DNA from: an uncultured Gemmatimonadota bacterium
GTDB lineage: Bacteria; Gemmatimonadota; Gemmatimonadetes; Gemmatimonadales; Gemmatimonadaceae
DNA length: 5,315 nt
NCBI GenBank assembly: GCA_946479015.1
Contig: CAMLEQ010000290.1
Span: 1-5,315, forward strand
Reading direction: 5' to 3'
Shown one piece after another: positions 1-5,315 of this stretch. The number at the start of each line of letters is the position of its first letter. Positions within the stretch are counted from its first letter, which is position 1. A model generated the notes under the pieces. That model did not search any database and was not told the DNA's origin. It was given only the letters and a program-made list of their open reading frames with translations. A program made the position numbers and the translations under genes.

Positions 1-569
1 CGGAAGCGCCACTCCCCGAGCACCACGCCGCGCTCGGCCAGCACCTCCGCCGAGTCGATCAGCATCCCGCCAGAGGCCCAGTCGTGAACCATCGTGAGCC
101 CCTGCTCGAGGCTCTTCCCGTCGTCCGTCGGGACCTCGAGCATGTACACCGTCTGGTCGTACGCGGTGTACGCGTTGATGTCGGCGCCGAAGCGCATTCC
201 CGATCGCTGGAGGTACTCGATGAGCGAGTTGCGGGGGAAGTGCCTCGTGCCGTTGAACGCCATGTGCTCGAGGAAGTGGGCGAACCCGCGCTGGTCCTCG
301 TCCTCGAGCACGCTCCCCGCGTTCACGACGAGGCGGAGGAAGGCGCGCCTGGCCGGGGTGTGGTTCGCGCGGATGTAGTAGCGCAATCCGTTGGCGAGCA
401 TCCCCGTGCGGAGCGCGGGATCGCGGGGGAGGGTGTCGGTGGGGGGCGGCGCGGCCGGCGCCGGAACGGTGCGCGACACGCGCGACGACCGCGGCGCGCC
501 CTCGAGGGTGCTCGTCGTCGCGGCGAGGAGTGCGATGGCGGCGATGGCCGGCAGAAGCGGACGGGACAT
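1..569 (-). CDS. M16 family (pitrilysin/insulinase-like) secreted zinc peptidase, N-terminal part
   Basis: The first 189 codons are present and the gene continues beyond the left edge. The ATG at 569 is the first possible start after the in-frame TGA of the upstream gene. It opens a plausible signal peptide (R3, then hydrophobic about 5-18), followed by an Ala/Pro-rich linker (about 25-50). The catalytic M16 domain follows: LANGLRYYIR (58-67), RLVVNAGSVLEDEDQRGFAH (79-98) and HFLEHMAFNGT (98-108). H98 and H102 are zinc ligands and E101 the catalytic base of the inverted HxxEH motif. The third ligand, E179 in AERGVVLGEW, lies after exactly 76 intervening residues, as in pitrilysin. The zinc site is therefore complete. 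The sequence style matches the large tandem-domain M16 proteins (about 900 residues) common in Bacteroidota and Gemmatimonadota, so much of it is probably missing here. It would act in the periplasm or at the cell envelope on unfolded proteins or peptides; the substrate is unknown. Confidence 0.93.
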   Translation of the reverse strand, partial: MSRPLLPAIAAIALLAATTSTLEGAPRSSRVSRTVPAPAAPPPTDTLPRDPALRTGMLANGLRYYIRANHTPARRAFLRLVVNAGSVLEDEDQRGFAHFLEHMAFNGTRHFPRNSLIEYLQRSGMRFGADINAYTAYDQTVYMLEVPTDDGKSLEQGLTMVHDWASGGMLIDSAEVLAERGVVLGEWRF

Positions 570-578
570 GGGAGGTCA
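570..578 (-). promoter_or_regulatory. In-frame stop/start junction without Shine-Dalgarno (thioredoxin-like to M16)
   Basis: On the minus strand the junction reads TGA-CCT-CCC followed by the ATG at 569, all in the same frame. No purine-rich ribosome binding site precedes the ATG. The spacer instead carries CCTCCC, which resembles the anti-Shine-Dalgarno sequence of 16S rRNA. Initiation probably depends on reinitiation by ribosomes that finish the upstream gene. Confidence 0.65.
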
Positions 579-2078
579 GCGGGTCGCGGTTCGCGGGGAT
601 GCCGGCTGCGCGAACACGGCATCGATGAGCTGGTAGAGGCGGAGCTCCCCCGCGTTCCCCGCGATCGACGAGTCGTCCACCACCACCCCGCTCCGGTCCA
701 CGAGGACGGCACGCTCGAAGGCCGCGTCGCCCCGATAGGCAAGCTGGAACTGGTAGTGCTTGTCGTTCGGGTCGTCGCGCTCGACGCGGCGGTGGTCCGG
801 CTCCGGCAGTCGCCAGAATCCGGTCGTGTGCACCGCCAGCGCGCCGGGGAGCTGCCGCTCGTCGAGCCAGAAGCGGCGGAGCTGCTCGGCCTCCTCCGCC
901 GGTGGAGGAGGCGCCATGTTCGAGAGGTAGCCGTGCGTTCGCGCCACGAGGGTGATCTCCAGCTCCGGGAACCGCTGCGCGAGGCGGTGCAGCGTCGCGT
1001 ACTCGGCGAAGCAGTTCTGGGCGGCACACCGGAGCTGGTCGATGAACACGACCAGCGCCACCCTGCCGCGGGTCGGGCGCTGTGTCGTGCTGTCGGCGCG
1101 CCGGTACCAGTAGTCGGCCTCGATCGGCGGCGCGACGGCGCCCGCCGGCTGGAAGCGGGCGTACGATTCGGGACGCTCGCCGCTCGCCTTCGCCCAGTCG
1201 GCCTGCATCCGCGCCACGTAGCCCGCAGTGCCGTGGCGCAGGCTGTCGAGGAGGTCGGGCCAGCTCAGGAGCTCGAGCGCCCTTCTGGTCGATTGGATGG
1301 CCTCGTGCACGTCCTTCGATCGCGTCTCCGCCGCCACCGTGTGCGCGAACATCACGATGTGTCTGGCCGCCACGATGGCGCGCGCCGTGTCCCCGGCATC
1401 GCGCGCTGCCGTCATGAAGAGGTCGTTCGCCGCGATCAGCTCGTGGCGCAGCGAGTCGTCCGTGGCCTTTGCGAGCGCGTGATCGAGCATCCCGAGCACG
1501 GAGTCCGCGGCCTCCACGCGCACCGGCTGCGTGACGAGGACGGGATTCAGGAACGGGTTGCGAACCACGTCCTTCCCCAGATACGCCAGGAGCGCCGTGT
1601 CGAGCACCCCGGCGCGCTCGCGCAGCGCGGCCGGCTTCACCGCGTCGAGCCGTCGCCGGAGGAGTGCCGACGCATCCACGTCGCGTCCGGCGAGGAGAAA
1701 GAGCTGCAGCGCGGGCGTGAACTCCTCGATCGGCAGGGTGGCCGGGGTGAACGGCGCCGCGCAGCTCCGCGCCGTCTCGAGCACCTTCGCGGCGAGTGGC
1801 TCGCGCTTGCTGGCCGGCGTCAGCAGCACCGAGTCGCGCCATACCGGGTCCGCGGTCATGATGCTGTCCCGGACGCGCCCCATCACCGCCAGGCAGTCGT
1901 CCACCGTCGTGTAGTGCTCGAGGTGCACCGTCGGATCGGGGAGGTCGAAGCGCACCTGCGCCGCGGCCCTCGCCGGCGTGGCCGCCGACAGGCTGAAGCC
2001 AACGATCGCCAGCGCCGCCGCGCGGGCCAGGCACGTGAACCGGCGCGCGCCACGCGCTCGGATGGAGAGGTGAAGCAT
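576..2078 (-). CDS. Secreted protein with helical N-terminal region and atypical thioredoxin-like C-terminal domain
   Basis: Codes for 500 residues. The ATG at 2078 is preceded by AGGAG (2084-2088) with 5-base spacing, and it opens a Sec-type signal peptide: a basic start (R7-R20), a hydrophobic core (about 19-33) and probable cleavage after ARA near 38-40. Residues about 50-300 are alanine/leucine-rich, apparently all helical and perhaps repeat-like, with cysteines C62 and C106; I recognise no named family there. Residues about 336-491 look like a TlpA/redoxin-type thioredoxin fold: strand GRVALVVFID (338-347), cysteines C351 and C356, strand LEITLVAR (373-380), and strand AVLVDRSGVVV (457-467), which resembles the FLIDRDG strand of TlpA proteins. 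The cysteines are spaced CX4C instead of CXXC, and the usual cis-proline position appears to be Glu455, so ordinary disulfide reductase activity is doubtful. The gene lies 8 bases after the TldE-like gene and 6 bases before the M16 peptidase gene. Export is well supported; the domain call is moderate. Confidence 0.85.
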   Translation of the reverse strand: MLHLSIRARGARRFTCLARAAALAIVGFSLSAATPARAAAQVRFDLPDPTVHLEHYTTVDDCLAVMGRVRDSIMTADPVWRDSVLLTPASKREPLAAKVLETARSCAAPFTPATLPIEEFTPALQLFLLAGRDVDASALLRRRLDAVKPAALRERAGVLDTALLAYLGKDVVRNPFLNPVLVTQPVRVEAADSVLGMLDHALAKATDDSLRHELIAANDLFMTAARDAGDTARAIVAARHIVMFAHTVAAETRSKDVHEAIQSTRRALELLSWPDLLDSLRHGTAGYVARMQADWAKASGERPESYARFQPAGAVAPPIEADYWYRRADSTTQRPTRGRVALVVFIDQLRCAAQNCFAEYATLHRLAQRFPELEITLVARTHGYLSNMAPPPPAEEAEQLRRFWLDERQLPGALAVHTTGFWRLPEPDHRRVERDDPNDKHYQFQLAYRGDAAFERAVLVDRSGVVVDDSSIAGNAGELRLYQLIDAVFAQPASPRTATR

Positions 2079-2083
2079 CGGAT

Positions 2084-2088
2084 CTCCT
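2084..2088 (-). promoter_or_regulatory. Shine-Dalgarno of the thioredoxin-like gene
   Basis: AGGAG on the minus strand begins inside the TAG stop of the TldE-like gene and sits 5 bases before the ATG at 2078. It decides that start against longer in-frame extensions (up to 2306), and it implies that ribosomes ending the TldE-like gene can reinitiate here. Confidence 0.8.
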
Positions 2089-3532
2089 AGACGGCGTCGA
2101 CGAGCGACGTGAGGCTGAAGTCGCGCACCTTGAGCGGCGGCACGATCGCGGGGATGAGGCCGGCGCTGTCGTAGGGATTCTCGACGGGATTGAAGACCGG
2201 TACCGGCACGCCGAGTGCCTCCAGGCTGTTGAGCGCGAAGAGGGGCGACTCGGTGAACCGGAAGTTCTTCGCCGCCTTCGTGATCTTCCCGTTCTCGATG
2301 AGCCACAATCCGTCGCGCGTGAGTCCCGTCATGAGCAGGCTGTCCACGTCGAGCAGGCGCGTGTTCGAGAAGCGCGTCACGAGGAGCCCGCGCTTCGTCG
2401 TCTCGATCATCTCATCGACCGTGGTCTCCCCCCCGCTCATGCGGAAGGAGCCGCTGTTCATGACGCCCATGTTCTCGGTGCGCGTCGAGAGGGCGTAGTC
2501 CCGGTGCGGGTCGGAGAGCGTGGTCAGCACGCCGTGGTCGATCCACTTCACCGCACGGAACGGCATCGGCACGTCGGCGGTCGTGAACGGCAGCACCCCG
2601 AGCTGTGGATCCATGGGGTCGTGGCTGATCGTCACCCGCTCGTCCACCAGCTTCAGCCCGAGCTTGCTCCGGCCCATACCGAGCGCGGCATCGCGTCCGA
2701 GGGTGAACGGCCCGGCACCGCCGCCCTGCTCGGCGGCATACCGGTCGAGCGTCTGCACGATCGGGCGCACCAGCTCGAACACGGCCTGCGGCTCGAGGAT
2801 CACCGTGTAGCGTCCGGGCTCGAGCCCCACCGGGTCGCGCGAGGCGAGCGCCTTCTCGAGCGCGCGCTCGGCGAGCGCGCGCGGGTCGATCGCGCCCCAG
2901 TCGTAGCTGGAGAGCCCAGCCCACCCCGAGCCCGTCCCCGCCGCGTCTCGCACCGTCGTCGAGCAGCGGGCCTGCGTGAGCGTGAGGTACATCGGATCGT
3001 GCTCATCCGAGAAGCGCGCGCTGCTGTGGGCGCGCACCTCGACGTAGCCCGCCGAGTGCATCCCCTTGGCCGCGGCGAGCTCCGACGCGGCACGCGCCAC
3101 CGATGCCCGCGCCTCCGTCGCCAGGTTCGCCGTCGCGTCGCTCCAGATCGTGGGCTTCGCGAAGTCGAACGACGGCGCGGGCAGCCGCAGATCGAGCAGC
3201 CGGCGCCCGCCCTTGAGCCGCACGGCCAGCTCCGCCGCGCGCACGGCGGCAGCCAGCGACTCGTCGTCGAACTGGTTCAGGTACACGCCGGCCTGCACGC
3301 CGGCGATCGTGCGCCACACACCGAGCATCACGTCGCGGCGATCGCTGGCCATCGTCGCCCGGTTGTGCGCCCATCGCATCTCCCCCGCCCACCAGCTCAC
3401 CATGCCGACGTCGGTGGTCCCTCCCCCGCGCGCGTGGCCGCGGACCCTGTCCCAGATCCGTCCCGCGTCCTCGCGGGAGATCAGCCGCGGCGCCTCGTCA
3501 GGCACGCCCGCCCGCTCGCGTCGCGCGCTCAT
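2087..3532 (-). CDS. TldE/PmbA-like partner protein
   Basis: Codes for 481 residues. The reading frame stays open much further upstream, but the ATG at 3532 is chosen because its ATGA overlaps the stop of the TldD-like gene, GAGGA (3537-3541) lies 4 bases before it, and the upstream extension only shadows that gene. Family features seen are an N-terminal domain (about 15-235), then YTVILEPQAVFELV (242-255), KLGLKLVDERVTISHDP (290-306), and the C-terminal signature GLTRDGLWLIENGKI (403-417) followed by KNFRFTES (422-429). These are typical of TldE/PmbA, the subunit that lacks HExxxH and pairs with TldD in the E. coli heterodimer; no HExxxH is present here. There is no signal peptide or membrane segment: the N-terminus is charged (MSARRERAG). 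Because its partner has a Tat signal, it may be exported as a pre-folded complex or may stay in the cytoplasm. The substrate is unknown. Confidence 0.93.
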   Translation of the reverse strand: MSARRERAGVPDEAPRLISREDAGRIWDRVRGHARGGGTTDVGMVSWWAGEMRWAHNRATMASDRRDVMLGVWRTIAGVQAGVYLNQFDDESLAAAVRAAELAVRLKGGRRLLDLRLPAPSFDFAKPTIWSDATANLATEARASVARAASELAAAKGMHSAGYVEVRAHSSARFSDEHDPMYLTLTQARCSTTVRDAAGTGSGWAGLSSYDWGAIDPRALAERALEKALASRDPVGLEPGRYTVILEPQAVFELVRPIVQTLDRYAAEQGGGAGPFTLGRDAALGMGRSKLGLKLVDERVTISHDPMDPQLGVLPFTTADVPMPFRAVKWIDHGVLTTLSDPHRDYALSTRTENMGVMNSGSFRMSGGETTVDEMIETTKRGLLVTRFSNTRLLDVDSLLMTGLTRDGLWLIENGKITKAAKNFRFTESPLFALNSLEALGVPVPVFNPVENPYDSAGLIPAIVPPLKVRDFSLTSLVDAV

Positions 3533-3541
3533 GCTTTCCTC
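3529..3541 (-). promoter_or_regulatory. Coupled stop/start ATGA with Shine-Dalgarno (TldD-like to TldE-like)
   Basis: The last codons of the TldD-like gene contain GAGGA (3537-3541). Four bases later the ATG of the TldE-like gene (3530-3532) shares two bases with the TGA stop (3529-3531). This arrangement is typical of translational coupling and fits equimolar synthesis of two heterodimer subunits. Confidence 0.8.
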
Positions 3542-5184
3542 AGCAGGTCGACGAGCGTGAGCTGCGTGAACGCCGCGGGCGGCGCGGTGACGCTCGCGAC
3601 GTGCAGGCTGGCCGGCTCCCCCTTCTCGGCGGCCACCCCGAAGCGCCCGAGGCTGGCTGTCCCGCCGAGTGCCTTCACCCCCTTCCACAACTCCGACGCG
3701 CGGAAGAGTATCCCGCCGCCGCCGGCGATGATCGCCACGCGCTTGCCGTTCTTGATCTGGTACGTGCGGCCCAGCCCCATCCCGTTCAGATGCTGGAAGT
3801 CCATGTCCACCTCGAGTCTCTTGATCGCGATCCCGGCCGAGGTGCCGGACACGAGCGCGTCGAAGTCGAGCGCTTCCCGGCCGGTCGCCAGAGTGAGGTT
3901 GGGAGCGCGCTGCAGGGGCGCGTCGATCGCCGACGGTGCCGCCGCGCAGCCGTGCGAGCGATACGGTCGCCCCGCCTTCGCGTAGTAGTCCTTCATCCAC
4001 CCCGCGCTCTCGCGCGTGGTCTGGAAGTCCGCGAGCACGCCGCCGTTCACGATCGTGAATCGGTCCGGCGCCACGCCGTCGTCGTCCCACTGCACGGTGG
4101 CGCACCCGCCCTGCTCGCTCCGGTCGCCGGTGAGCGTGAGCGAGTGGGCGCCCACCTGGTAGCTCCCCAGCATCGCGAGCGGCTCGTTCAGCCAGCTCGT
4201 CCCCCCGGCGTTCGCCTCGTAGCCGAGCGCGCGATCCAGCTCCGTCGCGGGCCCCAGCGTCGCGTGCACGAGGTTCGCCACGCCGTGCGCATCGAGCACC
4301 GTGTCGTAGCGCCCCACGTCCACCGGCTTCACCGGCAGCGACAGGTCCTCCTTCGTCTCCTCGATCGTTCGCCGGATCGCCTCCCGGATCGGGACGTCGC
4401 GCACCATCGGGACGCGGTCGGCCGCGAACAGCTCCCAGCCGAGTCCCGCCGGCGAGAGACAGTCGAGCGATGTCACGCCGCGCTTGTTGCCGGAGCTCAC
4501 CTCCATCACGAGCTCTCCGCTCGTGCGATAGGTGCGCTGCGTGCAGTAGCTCCCCTCCGTCGACGCGAACGTCTTCTCCAGCTTGGACAGGGAGCAGGTG
4601 AACTTGCGTACGGCATCGCACCCGGGCTGCCGCAGCGTGAACAGGAGGACCCCGGTGAGGAGGTCGGCCATCTCGAACGGCGAGAGCTCGAACGGATCGA
4701 TCGCGACGGGCATCACCCATCGGCCATCGGGCACGACGGGCGCGGGGGCGAGCTCCACGTGCTCCCGCTTCCCCTCCGCGTTCGCCCTGGCCTGAGACAC
4801 GGCCTCCCGCCCGAGCCGCGCCATCTCGTCGGGACTCCACACCGGGCCGCTGGCGAAGCCCCACTGCCCGGCCGCGAGCGCCCGCACGCCCACGTTCAGC
4901 AGCTCCGCGCCGAACGGGTCCACGGACGCGGGATTCGCTCCGTTCCACGTGCGGGTCCACGTGTGCGTGAGGCGCACGTCGGCGTACGTGGCCCCCGCGG
5001 CTCGCGCGGCCTCGAGCGCTCGGGCGCTCAGCGCCTTCAGGCGCGGATCGTCGATCGGGGGCACGGCCTCGGGATGGGCGCCGCCCAGCCGCGCCAGGAG
5101 CGGCCGCGGCATGGCGGCCAACCCCGCGAGCGCCGCGGCGGCACTGCCGGTCTTCAGGAAATCACGACGGTTGATGACGGACAT
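3529..5184 (-). CDS. Tat-exported TldD-like (PmbA/TldD family) protein with a degenerate zinc motif
   Basis: Codes for 551 residues. The N-terminus carries a twin-arginine signal: NRRDFLK at residues 5-11, a hydrophobic alanine/leucine stretch at about 13-30, and probable cleavage before about residue 40. This supports the ATG at 5184; a weak purine patch (GAGTGGA, 5191-5197) lies 6 bases upstream. The body matches the TldD layout: an N-terminal domain (about 45-290), then a metalloprotease-type domain with conserved-looking TELDRALGYEAN (314-325), PYRSHGC (407-413) and the C-terminal GRTYQIKNGKR (472-482). Family members usually have HExxxH just before the TELDR segment; here residues 307-312 read H-A-T-L-G-P, so the catalytic Glu and second His are absent. 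The C-terminal segment where E. coli TldD has its Cys ligand reads AAEKGEP (518-524). It is the first gene of the visible operon and overlaps the TldE-like gene by 4 bases. Family assignment is firm; loss of protease activity is inferred and the substrate is unknown. Confidence 0.93.
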   Translation of the reverse strand: MSVINRRDFLKTGSAAAALAGLAAMPRPLLARLGGAHPEAVPPIDDPRLKALSARALEAARAAGATYADVRLTHTWTRTWNGANPASVDPFGAELLNVGVRALAAGQWGFASGPVWSPDEMARLGREAVSQARANAEGKREHVELAPAPVVPDGRWVMPVAIDPFELSPFEMADLLTGVLLFTLRQPGCDAVRKFTCSLSKLEKTFASTEGSYCTQRTYRTSGELVMEVSSGNKRGVTSLDCLSPAGLGWELFAADRVPMVRDVPIREAIRRTIEETKEDLSLPVKPVDVGRYDTVLDAHGVANLVHATLGPATELDRALGYEANAGGTSWLNEPLAMLGSYQVGAHSLTLTGDRSEQGGCATVQWDDDGVAPDRFTIVNGGVLADFQTTRESAGWMKDYYAKAGRPYRSHGCAAAPSAIDAPLQRAPNLTLATGREALDFDALVSGTSAGIAIKRLEVDMDFQHLNGMGLGRTYQIKNGKRVAIIAGGGGILFRASELWKGVKALGGTASLGRFGVAAEKGEPASLHVASVTAPPAAFTQLTLVDLLRKA

Positions 5185-5218
5185 GCGGCATCCACTCGGC
5201 GAATGGGAAAGCCCGGCC
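5185..5218 (-). other. Short leader before the TldD-like gene, no promoter recognised
   Basis: This is the only credible sequence upstream of the first gene. It contains a weak purine patch (GAGTGGA, 5191-5197) in Shine-Dalgarno position. I see no -35/-10 pair, operator or riboswitch. A promoter, or further upstream genes of the operon, would lie beyond the readable sequence. Confidence 0.5.
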
Positions 5219-5315
5219 GGGGGGGGCGGGGGCCGCCCCGGCGCGCCGCCGCGCGCCAGGGGGGGGGGGGCGGGCGCGGGGTGGGGGGGGGCGGGGGGGA
5301 CCCCCCCCCCCCCCC
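5219..5315. repeat. G/C homopolymer low-complexity edge, probable artefact
   Basis: There is an abrupt change from ordinary sequence to long mononucleotide runs: 8 G at 5219-5226, 12 G at 5259-5270, 9 G at 5283-5291, 7 G at 5293-5299, one A, then 15 C to the end. Hardly any A or T occurs. Poly-G is the known no-signal output of two-colour Illumina chemistry, and poly-C is its complement, so this is most likely a low-quality contig end. No gene or regulatory site should be read from it. Confidence 0.8.

Noticed and set aside
323..1027. Minus-strand open frame of 234 codons
   Set aside because: It is out of frame with both genes it overlaps, and its product is mostly Ser, Arg, Pro and Thr without any domain.
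84..2090. Long plus-strand open frame of 668 codons
   Set aside because: It is antisense to the M16 and thioredoxin-like genes. Its product is dominated by Arg, Val, Glu and Gly in low-information patterns with no domain, as expected for a shadow frame in GC-rich DNA.
2079..2306. Upstream extension of the thioredoxin-like protein to a start at 2306
   Set aside because: It lies inside the TldE-like gene and would bury the signal peptide; the start at 2078 has AGGAG at proper spacing.
2860..2882. Perfect inverted repeat with 11-base arms around a single central base
   Set aside because: It lies inside the TldE-like coding region and is explained by GC-rich codons for repeated Ala, Leu, Glu and Arg (ALAERALE). 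There is no T tract and no gene boundary nearby, so it is not a terminator.
2504..3985. Plus-strand open frame of 493 codons
   Set aside because: It is antisense to the TldD/TldE-like genes, has Arg/His-rich composition and shows no recognisable motif.
3533..4960. Upstream extension of the TldE-like frame to make a 957-residue protein
   Set aside because: The extension overlaps the TldD-like coding region completely, is Arg/Gly-rich, and the ATG at 3532 has a good Shine-Dalgarno and an ATGA overlap.
5219..5315. Possible G-quadruplex or GC-rich regulatory element upstream of the operon
   Set aside because: Homopolymers confined to the contig edge, ending in 15 C, are better explained by a sequencing artefact.

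Overview
The window is very GC-rich bacterial DNA and holds the minus-strand part of what looks like one operon. Four genes are packed head to tail and read from right to left. Their order is a Tat-exported TldD-like protein (3529-5184), a TldE/PmbA-like protein (2087-3532), a secreted protein with a thioredoxin-like C-terminal domain (576-2078), and the first 189 codons of a secreted M16 zinc peptidase that runs off the left edge (1-569). Junctions are a 4-base ATGA overlap, an 8-base gap and a 6-base gap, so co-transcription and translational coupling are likely. The M16 sequence style, the Tat-type TldD relative and the codon bias suggest a GC-rich environmental lineage such as Gemmatimonadota or a neighbour. 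That is an inference, because no marker gene is present.

The shared theme is protein or peptide processing outside the cytoplasm. TldD and TldE are known to form a heterodimeric zinc protease in Escherichia coli. Here the TldD partner has a twin-arginine signal, while the TldE partner has no signal of its own. The TldD partner also lacks the catalytic signature: the position expected to read HExxxH reads H-A-T-L-G-P (residues 307-312), and the C-terminal cysteine ligand appears to be missing too. By contrast, the M16 peptidase keeps its complete inverted zinc motif, H98, E101 and H102 with E179 at the canonical spacing. The third gene has a thioredoxin-like C-terminus with cysteines spaced CX4C rather than CXXC.

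The right edge (about 5219-5315) is a run of G and C homopolymers that looks like assembly or sequencing artefact, so the operon promoter cannot be read. Only about 34 bases of credible leader are visible before the first gene. There are no RNA genes, mobile elements, CRISPR arrays or convincing terminators. All long plus-strand reading frames are shadows of the minus-strand genes.
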